A stretch of DNA of 64,000 nucleotides from Methylobacterium sp. C25 (lineage in GTDB: Bacteria > Pseudomonadota > Alphaproteobacteria > Rhizobiales > Beijerinckiaceae), in assembly GCF_021352225.1 (NCBI RefSeq), contig NZ_JAAUVI010000015.1, positions 1-64,000 on the forward strand. The letters run 5' to 3'. Below, in pieces: positions 48,158-57,513 of this stretch (position 1 is the first letter of the stretch; each line of letters begins with the position of its first letter). The position numbers and the translations under genes were made by a program. The notes under the pieces were generated by a model. It searched no databases. It had not been told where the DNA came from and saw only the letters and a program-made list of their open reading frames with translations.

Positions 48158-51100
48158 TCAGGCGGAATGGGGCTCGGGGGCTTTGGCTGGTGTCGGGGTC
48201 GGGGCGGGCGCCTCGCGGCGCTTCGAGCCGATGCGGCGCACGATCACGTAGAAGGTCGGCGTGAAGAGCAGGCCGAAGACGGTCACGCCGAGCATGCCGG
48301 TCAGCACGGCCGTTCCGAGTGACTGCCGCATCTCGGAGCCGGCGCCTGTGGCGATGGCCAGCGGCACCACGCCGAGGATGAAGGCGAAGGAGGTCATCAG
48401 GATCGGGCGAAGCCGGACCCTGGCCGCTTCGATGGCGGCCTCCACCGGCGTTTCGCCGTGCTCCTCGGCCTGCCTGGCGAACTCGACGATGAGGATCGCG
48501 TTCTTGGCCGCTAAGCCCACCAGAACGACGAAGCCGATTTGGGCGAGGATGTCGATCGGCATGCCGCGCAGGTCGAGACCGGTCGCCGAAGCCAGCAGAC
48601 ACATCGGCAGGATCAGCACGATGGCGAGCGGCACCGCCCAGCTCTCGTATTGAGCGACCAGGACGAGGAAGACAAACAGTCCGGCGGCTGCGAAGATCGC
48701 GATGGTCGGCGTGCCCTGCTGCTCTTCCTGGTGGGCGAGGTCGGTCCACTCGAACTCGAAGCCGGCCGGCAGCACCTGTTTGGCGAGTGCCGACATCTCC
48801 TTGATGGCCGTGCCCGACGACACGCCAGGGGCTGCGGCGCCCATGATCTCGGCCGCCGGCGAGAGGTTGTAGCGCGGCACGCGATAGGGGGCGGTCTGGG
48901 TCTTGAAGGTCGCGACGGAGCCAATCGGCACCATCTCGTCGCTGGCGTTGCGGGCCTTCAGCCGGGCGATGTCGTCCGCCGTCCGACGGAACTGCTCGTC
49001 AGCCTGGACGAAGACCGGATAGGTCCGCCCGAAGAAGTTGAAGTCGTTCACATACTGCGAGCCGATGTAGAGCTGCAGCGTCGAGAACACGTCGCTCGGG
49101 GTCAGGCCGACCTTCTCGGCCTTCAGGCGGTCGATGTCGGCGTAGATCGAGGGCGCGCCGGCGTTGAAGAGGGTGAAGACGCCCCCGAAGTGCCCGGACT
49201 TGTTGGCGGCCGCGACGAGGTCGTTCGTCGCCTTGGCCAACGCCTGCGGTCCGTGCCCGGCGACGTCCTGGATCATCAGCTTGAAGCCGCCTGCCGCACC
49301 CAGTCCCTGAACCGGCGGCGGGTTTACCACGATGACGTAGGCGCCCTGGATGCCGGCGAGCCGCGCGCGGATCTTCGGCAGCATCGAGGCCGCGTTGATG
49401 CCGGGAACGTGTTTGTCGTAGAGCGAGGGCAACCCGTAGAAGACCGTGCCGACGTTCGGGGCGATGGTGCTAGTGGTGACGTCGAAGCCGGTCACCGGCG
49501 AGGTATGGGTGATGCCCTTCACCTCGGGCGTGTCGAGGATGATCTCGTTGACCTGGCGGACGACGGCGTCGGTGCGGTCGAGGCTGGAGCCCGGGGGCAA
49601 CAAGGCGACGACGGCCTGGTAGCCGATGTCCTGATCCGGGATGAAGCCGGAGGGCATCCGCGACATCTGGAAGCCGGTCAGGCCGATCAGCCCGACATAG
49701 ACAATACCGACGATGGCCGAGGCCCTGATCAGACGCCCCGTGAAGCGGCCGTAGCTCGACGACAGCCACTCGAAGCCCGTGTTGAAGCGACCGAACAGGG
49801 CCTGGACGATCCGGCCGACGAAGCCCTTCTTCGCGTGATGGTCGTGCGGCTTCAGGAGCACCGCGCACAGGGCGGGGCTGAGCGTCAGCGAGACGAAGCA
49901 GGAGATCACCGTCGAGGCGGCGATGGTGATGGCGAACTGCTTGAAGAACAGTCCCGAGATGCCGGAGATGAAGGCCGTCGGCACGAACACCGCACAGAGC
50001 GTGAGGGCGATGGCGATGAGCGCCGTCGACACCTCGGTCATCGTCCTGTGGGCGGCGTCTCGGGGAGACATGCCCGCGGCCATGTTCCGCTCGACGTTCT
50101 CGACCACGACGATGGCGTCGTCGACCACGATGCCGACGGCCAGCACCAGGCCGAACAGCGACAGGTTGTTGATCGAGGCGCCGAAGATGGCGAGCAGCGT
50201 GAAGGTGCCGATCAGCGAGATCGGAATGGCGATGACCGGGATGATGGTCGCGCGCCAGCTCTGCAGGAAGATGAAGACCACGGCGACGACGAGGAGGACC
50301 GCCTCGAAGATCGTATGGATGACGCCGTCGATGGACTGGTCGACGAAGTTCGTCGGATCGTAGATCTGGATGTAGTCGATGCCGGGCGGGAACTTCGTCT
50401 TCTTGAGCTCCGCCATCTTGTCCCAGATCGCGTGATGGAGCTGGTAGACGTTGGCGTCGGGCGTCGCGATCACGAACCACGGCGCGGAATCGTAGCGATC
50501 GGCATAGGCCTTGGAGCTGTAGTCGGCCGATCCGATCTCGGCGCGGCCGATGTCGCGGATGCGGGTGACGCGGCCCTGCTTGTCCGACTTGACGATGATG
50601 TTCTCGAACTCTTCCGGCGAGGTCAGCCGGCCGAGCGCCTCGACATTGATCTGGTAGGCCGCCGGGCTGGAGAGCGGAGGCTTGTTGAGAACACCCGCCG
50701 AGACCTGCGTGTTCTGGGCGCGGATGGCGGCGAGGATTTCGTTGGCCGTGATGTCGTAGGCGGCCGCCTTGTCCGGATCCACCCAAACCCGCATCGAGTA
50801 TTGTCGCTCGCCGTAGATCTGGAAGTCCGCGACGCCCGGGATGCGCGCGATCTCGTCACGGATGCGCAGCATGAAGTTGGAGATGTATTCGGGCGAGCGC
50901 GAGCCATCCGGCGAGTAGACGTGAACGCCGAGCAGCAGGGCCTGGATGGTCTTCTTGACCTGGACGCCCTGGAGTTGGACCTCCTGGGGCAGCCGGCTCA
51001 GCACGTCCTGGACACGGTTGCGCGTCAGCATCAGCGCCGTGTTCACGTTGGTGCCGATCTTGAAGATCACCGTGACCGTGAGGGCGCCGTTCCCGGTCGA

Positions 51101-51349
51101 CTGGCTGGAGATGTAGTCCATCCCCTCGACGCCATTGACCGCCTGTTCGATGGGCGTCGCGACGGTCTTGGAGATCGTCTCCCCCGAGGCGCCGGGATAG
51201 ACGGTCGTGATCTGCACCGTCGGCGGGACGATGCTCGGGTATTGGGCGATGGGCAGCGAGATCATCGTGGCCAGACCGAAGGCCACGATGAAGATGTTGA
51301 GGACCACGGCGAAGCGCGGGTGGTCGATGAAGAAGTGCGCGAGTTTCAT
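48158..51349 (-). CDS. RND efflux pump, inner-membrane permease (HAE1 family)
   Basis: A 1063-residue RND transporter of the HAE1/AcrB type, normal length. The N-terminus KLAHFFIDHPRFAVVLNIFI is TM1, QYPSIVPPTVQITTVYPGAS the porter domain start, and two large periplasmic loops plus 12 helices follow. The proton-relay segment around TM4 includes GIVVDDAIVVVENVERNMA with two adjacent Asp. The C-terminal half shows QIGFVVLVGLAAKNAILIVE. It extrudes hydrophobic or amphiphilic drugs with the adaptor at 51385 and a TolC-type outer-membrane partner not encoded here. ATG 51349. Likely controlled by the TetR gene at 52755. Confidence 0.96.
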   Translation of the reverse strand: MKLAHFFIDHPRFAVVLNIFIVAFGLATMISLPIAQYPSIVPPTVQITTVYPGASGETISKTVATPIEQAVNGVEGMDYISSQSTGNGALTVTVIFKIGTNVNTALMLTRNRVQDVLSRLPQEVQLQGVQVKKTIQALLLGVHVYSPDGSRSPEYISNFMLRIRDEIARIPGVADFQIYGERQYSMRVWVDPDKAAAYDITANEILAAIRAQNTQVSAGVLNKPPLSSPAAYQINVEALGRLTSPEEFENIIVKSDKQGRVTRIRDIGRAEIGSADYSSKAYADRYDSAPWFVIATPDANVYQLHHAIWDKMAELKKTKFPPGIDYIQIYDPTNFVDQSIDGVIHTIFEAVLLVVAVVFIFLQSWRATIIPVIAIPISLIGTFTLLAIFGASINNLSLFGLVLAVGIVVDDAIVVVENVERNMAAGMSPRDAAHRTMTEVSTALIAIALTLCAVFVPTAFISGISGLFFKQFAITIAASTVISCFVSLTLSPALCAVLLKPHDHHAKKGFVGRIVQALFGRFNTGFEWLSSSYGRFTGRLIRASAIVGIVYVGLIGLTGFQMSRMPSGFIPDQDIGYQAVVALLPPGSSLDRTDAVVRQVNEIILDTPEVKGITHTSPVTGFDVTTSTIAPNVGTVFYGLPSLYDKHVPGINAASMLPKIRARLAGIQGAYVIVVNPPPVQGLGAAGGFKLMIQDVAGHGPQALAKATNDLVAAANKSGHFGGVFTLFNAGAPSIYADIDRLKAEKVGLTPSDVFSTLQLYIGSQYVNDFNFFGRTYPVFVQADEQFRRTADDIARLKARNASDEMVPIGSVATFKTQTAPYRVPRYNLSPAAEIMGAAAPGVSSGTAIKEMSALAKQVLPAGFEFEWTDLAHQEEQQGTPTIAIFAAAGLFVFLVLVAQYESWAVPLAIVLILPMCLLASATGLDLRGMPIDILAQIGFVVLVGLAAKNAILIVEFARQAEEHGETPVEAAIEAARVRLRPILMTSFAFILGVVPLAIATGAGSEMRQSLGTAVLTGMLGVTVFGLLFTPTFYVIVRRIGSKRREAPAPTPTPAKAPEPHSA

Positions 51350-51384
51350 GGCTGCCCCCGAGGTCTTGAATTCGAGCCGGGCCG

Positions 51385-52629
51385 TCAGTCCTGGGCGGAC
51401 GCGACGGCGACGGTTGCGGTCTTGGCGGCGACCTTCGTTCCGGGCCGCGCGAGCGCGATACCGTCGACGATGACCCGGTCGGTCGGCGCGAGGCCCGAGC
51501 GGATGACCCGAAGGCCATCGCGCAGGTCGCCGACCTCGACCTTCTTCGGGGTGACGACGTCGTCGGCACCGACGGTCATCACGACGAAGTCCGACTGGTC
51601 GGGCAGCACGGCGGCGTCGGGCACGAGCAGCGCCGGGGCCGGCTTGGACAGGGCGAGGCGGATGCGGGCGAACTGGCCCGGCGAGAGAAACAGGTCCGGG
51701 TTGGCGTAGGTCGCGCGAGCGTGGATGGTGCCGCTGGACCGGTTCAGGACGTTGTCGACGAAGTCGAGCTTGCCCTGCCTGTCGAAGCGCGCCTCGTCCC
51801 CGAGCGAAGCCGTAACGACCTTCGAGAGCGGCGCGCTCTGGTCGCGGCGCTCGCGCTGGAACTTGAGCCAGTCGTTCTCGCTCATGTCGAAGTCGAGGTA
51901 GATCGGGTCGAGCGACACGATGGTGGCGAGCAGCGTGGTGGCGCTGGCGGCCGCGCGGCTGCCGGCGATCAGGCTGCCGAGAGACGGCTGCCGGGCACCG
52001 ATGCGACCGGTGAACGGCGCCGTAACCCGGGTGTATTCGAGATCGAGCTGCGCATCGCGGACGCGGGCCTGCCCGTCGTCGAGGGTGGCCTTCGCGGCCG
52101 CCACCTCGTTGGAGCGCTGGTCCAGCGTCTCCTGCGTGGCGAACTGGCTCTTCGCCAGGGACTGGGAGCGGGCGAGCTGGCTCTCGGCCAGCGCGAGACG
52201 GGCCTTGGCGGTCTCGACTAGCGCCTTGGCCTGGGCAAGCTTGATCTCGTAGGGGCGAGGATCGATCACGAAGAGCAGGGCGCCCTTCTTGACGATGTCG
52301 CCGTCCTGGAAGTGGATCTCGGTGAGCGTGCCGCCGACCTGGGCGCGCAGCTCGACACGGTTGATGGCCGAGAACTGGCCGAGGCCCGAAAGGCGGACGT
52401 CGACGTCGCGGCCCACCGGGCTAGCCACCGTGACGTGGGGGACGGGAGCGGCCGCCGGGGCCACCGCGTGCGCTGCCTCGTAGTGCGAGTAGCCGTAGAA
52501 CCCGGTGCCGCCGAGCAGCAGCGCGACCAGCGGCAGAGCCAGAAGGCGGCCCTTGCCGGAACGCTTCGTCGTGACTTCCGCCGGGACGGCCTCGAAGTCG
52601 GAGAGAGATTTGGGGGCGACGTTCATCAT
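51385..52629 (-). CDS. RND efflux adaptor (membrane fusion protein)
   Basis: A 414-residue periplasmic adaptor of the HlyD/AcrA family. One N-terminal membrane anchor (LLALPLVALLLGGTGFYGYS), lipoyl and hairpin parts (VGGTLTEIHFQDGDIVKKGA, ALVETAKARLALAESQLARS), a second lipoyl half (LEYTRVTAPFTGRIGARQPS), a beta-barrel, and a C-terminal membrane-proximal domain. There is no lipobox. ATG 52629 has AAGGA upstream (ATG 52626 possible); the frame to 52701 lies in the promoter. It is 35 bp before the pump gene. Confidence 0.95.
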   Translation of the reverse strand: MMNVAPKSLSDFEAVPAEVTTKRSGKGRLLALPLVALLLGGTGFYGYSHYEAAHAVAPAAAPVPHVTVASPVGRDVDVRLSGLGQFSAINRVELRAQVGGTLTEIHFQDGDIVKKGALLFVIDPRPYEIKLAQAKALVETAKARLALAESQLARSQSLAKSQFATQETLDQRSNEVAAAKATLDDGQARVRDAQLDLEYTRVTAPFTGRIGARQPSLGSLIAGSRAAASATTLLATIVSLDPIYLDFDMSENDWLKFQRERRDQSAPLSKVVTASLGDEARFDRQGKLDFVDNVLNRSSGTIHARATYANPDLFLSPGQFARIRLALSKPAPALLVPDAAVLPDQSDFVVMTVGADDVVTPKKVEVGDLRDGLRVIRSGLAPTDRVIVDGIALARPGTKVAAKTATVAVASAQD

Positions 52630-52674
52630 GGTCGAGGGTCCTTCACGCTCCGACCCCGAGGGGTCTTTATTTGT

Positions 52675-52688
52675 GGAGCGATAGCTCC
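52675..52688. promoter_or_regulatory. Putative TetR operator between tetR and the RND operon
   Basis: GGAGC-GATA-GCTCC is a short inverted repeat in the 125-bp space between the divergent genes. A half-site TGGAGCGA recurs near 52734. Location and symmetry suggest the operator of the TetR-type repressor. Confidence 0.45.
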
Positions 52689-52754
52689 TATAAAGATGCA
52701 TATGGCGAAGCGTACGGCCTCGTCAACACATTTTTGGAGCGAAGGCTTAGAAAA

Positions 52755-53378
52755 ATGTCGGAGCCACAAAAAAGGGGTCGCGGTCGGCCCCCGAAGCTCG
52801 ACCGGCAGGCGGCCCTGCGGGACGCGATGACGCTGTTTTGGGAGAACGGCTACGAAGGCACGACCTTCGACGACCTCATCGGCAAGATGAGCATCAGCCC
52901 GTCGAGCTTCTACAATGCGTTCGGGAGCAAGGAGCGGCTGTACCGTGAGGCGACCGAGTGCTTCGTCGAGGGTTCCAGGAAGTGGATCTTCGACAGCCTG
53001 TTCCAGGAGGGCGTGACCGCGCGCACCGCCTTCTCCAACCTGTTCGAGGCGGTGGCGACGCAGTTCACGAACCCCGACATGCCGCGCGGCTGCATGGTCT
53101 CCCTGTCCGGCACCCATCAGGGGTCGAGCCTGACGTCGCTGCGCGAGATGATGGTGGACATCCGTGCGGGGACGGAAACCTATTTCGCCGAGCGCATCCG
53201 CAAGGGCATCTCGGAGGGCGACGTGCCTGCCGATGTCGACGTGGACGGTCACGCGGCGTTCCTCAACACGTTGCTGCGCGGCCTGGCGGTCCAGGCTCGC
53301 GACGGCGCTTCCCGCGAGAAGCTGGCGAGGATCGCGAAGGCTGGCCTGGACGGGATGCCGGGGCGGTTGAGCGCCTGA
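52755..53378 (+). CDS. TetR-family transcriptional regulator
   Basis: A 207-residue regulator. A basic GRGRPPKLDRQ arm precedes the HTH (ALRDAMTLFWENGYEGTTFD, DLIGKMSISPSSFYNAFGSK, ERLYREATECF). The ligand-binding domain includes NPDMPRGCMVSLSG, a Cys-containing segment typical of the AcrR/NemR-like group, and HAAFLNTLLRGLAVQARDGA. The Cys may sense electrophiles as in NemR (inference). ATG 52755 follows GAAGG. It is divergent from the RND adaptor gene and is the likely repressor of that run. Confidence 0.92.
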   Translation: MSEPQKRGRGRPPKLDRQAALRDAMTLFWENGYEGTTFDDLIGKMSISPSSFYNAFGSKERLYREATECFVEGSRKWIFDSLFQEGVTARTAFSNLFEAVATQFTNPDMPRGCMVSLSGTHQGSSLTSLREMMVDIRAGTETYFAERIRKGISEGDVPADVDVDGHAAFLNTLLRGLAVQARDGASREKLARIAKAGLDGMPGRLSA

Positions 53379-53561
53379 CGACGGCAGGCACATCGCGTTC
53401 GGTCCGGGCGTCCCGTCGAGCGTCGGCCTTCCGGCGACCTCCAGGCGTTTGTCGCCTCCGCGTGGTCCGGCCCAAAGGTCAGTCAGGCTTCAATTTCGGC
53501 CAAACCGTAGCGGTAGGCAGGCCGGCGCACCTGCTCGTCTCCGTCGGGACGATCGATCGCC

Positions 53562-54605
53562 CTATGATGCCGGTTCGGCGATCCGGGGCTCGTCGTGAGC
53601 CCGGGCGAGACCATGATCGGCGGTCCCGCTCGCGCATTCCCCGCCCACCGACGCTCGCCCGAACCGGCTCCTGATCTCGTTCGGGGTGGCGTTCAGGTGA
53701 CGGACGAAGGCCCGGCGCATCCGTTGTTGGTCGCCGAAGCCGTAACGACCGGCGATCCGTTCTAGGTTGGTGTCGCTCCTCTCGATCGCCTCGCGTGCGG
53801 CCTGGACCCGCAGGGTCTCGACGAGCTTCGCCGGAGCCATCCCCGTGCCGGCGACACAGGTGCGGGTCAGCGTCCTCAGGCTCATGCCGGCCCTCTCCGC
53901 CAGGCTCTCGGCGCGGAGGTCCGCCGCGAGGTTATCGGCGATCCAGGCGAGGAGCTTGCGCACCGGGCCTTTCGTGTCGGCGATCTGGCCCGACAGGAGC
54001 GTGCTGAACTGGCTTTGGCCCCCAGGTCGCTTGAAGAAGACCACCAGTTCCCGAGCCGCTTCGAGCGCCGTCTCGATACCGAGATCCTCCTCGATCAGCG
54101 CCAGTGTCAGGTCGACTCCGGCGCTGATGCCCGCCGACGTCCAGATGCGGCCGTCCTTGATCCAGATCCGGTCGCGATCCGCCTTGATGTGCGGGAATCG
54201 CCGCTCCAGCTCGTCGCAGAAGCGCCAGTGCGTGGCGGCGCGCCGGGTTACGAGGAGGTCGGCCTTCGCCGCCAGGAACGCGCCGGTGCAGACGCACGCG
54301 ACCCGCGTCGCGCGCCGGGCGAGTGTGGCGACCCATTCGATCAGCGCCGGATCTTCGATCGCTTCGAGCGCGGCGTTGCCGCCTGGGATGATCAGGGTGT
54401 CGATCAAGTCGCCGACCGATGCCGCCGGGACGCTCCCGAACGCGACGCCGGGACAATCGCTCTCCACCAGGCCGCCCGAGACCGACGCGAGGGTGACGGC
54501 ATACGTTCCAAGCCCGGTCGCGCGTAGGGCCTGCACGGGGCCGGCCACGTCGTAGGAGGCAACGCCAGGATAGACGACGATGCAGACGTTTCGCTGTTCA
54601 TCCAT
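53562..54605 (-). CDS. GlxA-family regulator (DJ-1/PfpI domain plus AraC HTH)
   Basis: A 347-residue regulator. The DJ-1-like sensor domain (about 1-175) has VCIVVYPGVASYDVAGPVQA, DLIDTLIIPGGNAALEA and a Cys elbow in VACVCTGAFLAAKADLL. FFKRPGGQSQFS links to the AraC DNA-binding domain (LAADLRAESLAERAGMSLRT, then LERIAGRYGFGDQQRMRRAF). ATG 54605 is chosen because the longer frame upstream is Arg/Pro-rich and not protein-like. It lies downstream of the HxlR gene on the same strand (34 bp). A decayed relative is at 3319. Confidence 0.9.
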   Translation of the reverse strand: MDEQRNVCIVVYPGVASYDVAGPVQALRATGLGTYAVTLASVSGGLVESDCPGVAFGSVPAASVGDLIDTLIIPGGNAALEAIEDPALIEWVATLARRATRVACVCTGAFLAAKADLLVTRRAATHWRFCDELERRFPHIKADRDRIWIKDGRIWTSAGISAGVDLTLALIEEDLGIETALEAARELVVFFKRPGGQSQFSTLLSGQIADTKGPVRKLLAWIADNLAADLRAESLAERAGMSLRTLTRTCVAGTGMAPAKLVETLRVQAAREAIERSDTNLERIAGRYGFGDQQRMRRAFVRHLNATPNEIRSRFGRASVGGECASGTADHGLARAHDEPRIAEPAS

Positions 54606-54639
54606 TAGGCGCTGGTCCTGTCGCCCTCGTGCCACGCGT

Positions 54640-55146
54640 TCAGGCGTGGCCGAGGACCTTCCTATTCCGGTCCTCGATGACCGCGTGGGTGGTGGCCGTG
54701 GCTCCCGGCCCGGGCGCGAAGCGGACCTCGCGGAAGGACAGGGGCCGCCCCCCCTTCGCGCGCACGGCGAGGGGCTCGACCGGCTCGCCCGTAGCGTCCT
54801 CGACAAGCGCCGTGCGGGGCTTGCAGTCGTCGGCCAGCCATCGGTCGCCCCACTGCATCAAGGCGACGATGACCGGGTAGAGGTCCTCACCCTTCGGGGT
54901 CAGCCGGTAGCCGTCAGTGTTCGCGCGCTCCTCGATCTCGAAGCGCTCGATGATCCCGAGCTCGGTCAACCGCTGGAGGCGGGCGGTGAGGATGTTCCGG
55001 GCGATGCCGAGCTCGCGCTGGAACTCGTCGAACCGACGGGCGCCCTGCGTGCACTCGCGCACGATCAGCAACGACCACCACTCCCCGACCTCCTCAAGCG
55101 CCCGGGCGATGGAGCAGTTCATCCCGGAGAAGCTCTTGCGCTGCAT
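54640..55146 (-). CDS. HxlR-family transcriptional regulator
   Basis: A 168-residue winged-helix regulator with the HxlR pattern: MNCSIARALEEVGEWWSLLI, VRECTQGARRFDEFQRELGI, ARNILTARLQRLTELGIIER and RLTPKGEDLYPVIVALMQWG. Cys11 follows S-G-M-N and could sense electrophiles or hypochlorite as in HypR/YodB-like members (inference). The C-terminal extension (about 120-168) holds VEDATGEPVEPLAVRAKGGR. ATG 55146. It is divergent from the MFS gene, and a palindrome lies between them. Confidence 0.93.
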   Translation of the reverse strand: MQRKSFSGMNCSIARALEEVGEWWSLLIVRECTQGARRFDEFQRELGIARNILTARLQRLTELGIIERFEIEERANTDGYRLTPKGEDLYPVIVALMQWGDRWLADDCKPRTALVEDATGEPVEPLAVRAKGGRPLSFREVRFAPGPGATATTHAVIEDRNRKVLGHA

Positions 55147-55194
55147 GGGAACCCACCAAGAAAATAACAGTTGCATCATAAAACTGATGCGCAT

Positions 55195-55211
55195 AGTTGC
55201 ATCATGCAACT
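55195..55211. promoter_or_regulatory. Putative HxlR operator
   Basis: AGTTGCATCATGCAACT is a perfect 17-bp palindrome (8+1+8) in the HxlR/MFS intergenic space. A second AGTTGCATCAT half lies at 55169-55179. Likely binding site of the HxlR-type repressor, controlling both directions. Confidence 0.65.
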
Positions 55212-55254
55212 GCGATGGCGCCTCGTCAACTCGCGGCTACCAGAGGAGGTCTCC

Positions 55255-56436
55255 ATGGATCGGCGTTTGCTCGTACTTGCCCTAGGGATGTTTGCCCTCG
55301 GGACCGACAGCTTCGTGATGGCCGGGGTGCTCCCCGAGATCGCCCGTAGCTTCGACGTTTCCATCGGCGTGGCCGGTCAGGTCACGACGGTCTACGCTAT
55401 CACCTATGCCCTGATGGCCCCGACCATCGCGGCGGTCGCCGCGAACGTGCCCCGCAAGGCCCTGCTGCTCGCGAGCCTCGCGACCTTCGTGGTCGCCAAC
55501 CTGGCCACTGCCCTGGCACCGACCTTCGGCTTCGCACTCGCAACACGAGTCCTGGCCGGTATCGGGGCGGCGATGTTCGCTCCGACCGCAACCGGTGCCG
55601 CTGCCACCATGGTGCCCCCGGAGAAGCGCGGCTTCGCGCTCGCGGTCGTGATTACGGGACTGACCACCTCGACGGCCCTCGGAACTCCGGCCGGCGCGCT
55701 CATCGGCGGCCTCGGCGACTGGCGCTGGACGATGGTGTTTGTGTCGGCCCTGGCGGCCTTCTCGGGCCTGGGCGTCTGGGCGCTGCTGTCCCACATCCCG
55801 CTGCCGCCGGCGATCAGCCTGGCGAAGCGGATTGCACCGGTGCGTGACCCACGGGTCGCCCTGACCCTGCTCACCACTCTGGTCTACCAGACCGGTCACT
55901 TCATCACGTACACCTACTTCGCTGTCGTCTTCGACCGGGTTCTCGGGAACGACACCTTGGTGATCAGCGCCCTGCTTGTGCTCTGGGGTGGCAGCGGCAT
56001 GGTCGCCAACCTCGTGACCGGCCGCCTGGCCGACGCGATCGGCAACCGCCGGGTGATCCTGGCCGGCTTGGTGATCCTGATCGCGGTCATGGCTTGGTTG
56101 CCCTACGCCAGCGCGAACCTCGGGATGACGGCCGTCGCTGTCGCAATCTGGGGTGCCGTCGCCTGGGGCCTGCTCGCCCCACAGCAGCACCGTCTCGTGG
56201 TCGTCGCACCGCAGTCGGCGCCGGTCGTGCTCGGCCTGAACACCTCCGGCACGTATCTCGGCGTGACCGCGGCCGGCGTCATCGGCGCCCTCGCTATTCC
56301 CGCGGTCGGCGCTCACGCGCTGGGCTGGGTGGGTGCCGGCATCGTCTTCGTAGCGCTCGGCCTCGCTGAGTTGGCGACCGCGAAGATCAATGCCTCGAAC
56401 CGAGTGGCCCACCAGGGCGCGTTGGCCTCCGCGTGA
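55255..56436 (+). CDS. MFS transporter (DHA1-type, 12 helices)
   Basis: A 393-residue major facilitator of the DHA1 drug/arabinose-efflux type. TM1-2 region LALGMFALGTDSFVMAGVLP, motif C-like LGTPAGALIGGLGDWRWTM in TM5, and a typical second half (TGRLADAIGNRRVILAGL, the motif A equivalent). ATG 55255 follows a strong AGAGGAGG. The start region carries the putative HxlR operator, so export is probably induced when that regulator is released. It overlaps the EamA gene by four bases. Confidence 0.93.
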   Translation: MDRRLLVLALGMFALGTDSFVMAGVLPEIARSFDVSIGVAGQVTTVYAITYALMAPTIAAVAANVPRKALLLASLATFVVANLATALAPTFGFALATRVLAGIGAAMFAPTATGAAATMVPPEKRGFALAVVITGLTTSTALGTPAGALIGGLGDWRWTMVFVSALAAFSGLGVWALLSHIPLPPAISLAKRIAPVRDPRVALTLLTTLVYQTGHFITYTYFAVVFDRVLGNDTLVISALLVLWGGSGMVANLVTGRLADAIGNRRVILAGLVILIAVMAWLPYASANLGMTAVAVAIWGAVAWGLLAPQQHRLVVVAPQSAPVVLGLNTSGTYLGVTAAGVIGALAIPAVGAHALGWVGAGIVFVALGLAELATAKINASNRVAHQGALASA

Positions 56437-57431
56437 CACGTTCCTCGAAACCCGGCCCCAGCATCCAACCACCGCTGGGCCAGCCCACGACATCGAGGCC
56501 GCCCGTCGCATCCATCGACGGGCGGCCTGCCGCGTCATCCACGCTGACGACCCTCAGTCTCTTCGCCTTCGTCGTGACGGCCTGGAGCCTCAACTGGATC
56601 GCGATGAAGGTTGCGGTGCAGGAGGTCAGTTCCCTCTGGGCGGTCGCCATCCGAACGGGGCTCGCCGCGCTGGTGCTCTTCCCCGCGTTGCTGGTCGCCG
56701 GGCAGCTTCGGCGCCCGTCCGGCGCCGACCTGTCCATGCTGCTGGTGATCTCGCTCTTCCACATGACCGGCTTCGCGGCACTGATGACTGCCGGTCTCGC
56801 ACTCGTTCCCGCCGGTCGCGCCGTCGTGCTGGGCTACACCACGCCCCTCTGGGTCACGCCAGCCGCGTTCCTCTTCCTCGGCGAGCGCGTCTCGATCTGG
56901 CAGGCGGTCGGCATCCTTGTCGGTCTCGCCGGATTACTATCGTTGTTCGGCCCCGCGAGCCTGGACTGGGGCGACCGGCAGGCCCTTGTCGGCCAGGGGT
57001 TGCTGCTCGCGGCCTCCCTCTCCTGGTCGGTCAGCATCATCTACACCCGCCTCCACCGTTGGGTTTCGACGCCGCTCCAACTCGTGCCCTGGCAATGCCT
57101 GCTGGCCACGACGGTGCTCGTCGGGCTTGCGACAACCGTCGATGGGGCGCCCCCGGATCCTTTTCGGATGAGCGGTCGGGTTCTGCTGTCGCTCGCCTAC
57201 AACGGCGTGATCGGCACGGCTCTCGGGTTCTGGGCGATGATGGTCGTGAGCCGGCAGGTATCCGCCACGACGGCCTCGCTTGGGTTCCTGGCGACCCCGT
57301 TGCTTGGCATCGGACTGTCCGCTGCCATCCTAGGCGAAAGGCTGGATCCCGGACTGATCGTCTCCGCGCTCGTCATCGTGGCCGGGATCGTCATGGGCAC
57401 GATAGGACGGACGTCCCCCGATCCACGCTGA
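56433..57431 (+). CDS. EamA/DMT-family transporter
   Basis: A 332-residue inner-membrane protein with two EamA repeats of five helices. Repeat 1 includes FVVTAWSLNWIAMKVAVQEV and TPLWVTPAAFLFLGERVSIW; repeat 2 includes LLLAASLSWSVSIIYTRLHR and ATPLLGIGLSAAILGERLDP. The first about 35 residues are a polar extension not common in the family. GTG 56433 overlaps the MFS stop (GTGA), so the genes are coupled. It exports small molecules; the substrate is unknown. Confidence 0.93.
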   Translation: MTRSSKPGPSIQPPLGQPTTSRPPVASIDGRPAASSTLTTLSLFAFVVTAWSLNWIAMKVAVQEVSSLWAVAIRTGLAALVLFPALLVAGQLRRPSGADLSMLLVISLFHMTGFAALMTAGLALVPAGRAVVLGYTTPLWVTPAAFLFLGERVSIWQAVGILVGLAGLLSLFGPASLDWGDRQALVGQGLLLAASLSWSVSIIYTRLHRWVSTPLQLVPWQCLLATTVLVGLATTVDGAPPDPFRMSGRVLLSLAYNGVIGTALGFWAMMVVSRQVSATTASLGFLATPLLGIGLSAAILGERLDPGLIVSALVIVAGIVMGTIGRTSPDPR

Positions 57432-57513
57432 TGCTCTCTCGCCCTAGCCGGATCGCAGGAGTACAGGCGTCGGCCGTTGCGAGCGAGCGCTCCCATCACC
57501 GGAGATCATCTCA

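Noticed and set aside
48539..51709. Plus-strand open frame of 1056 codons
   Set aside because: It is antisense to the RND pump and rich in Arg, Asp and His; high-GC codon bias on the minus strand creates it.
55282..56538. Minus-strand open frame of 418 codons
   Set aside because: Antisense to the MFS transporter; Gly/Arg/His-rich shadow.
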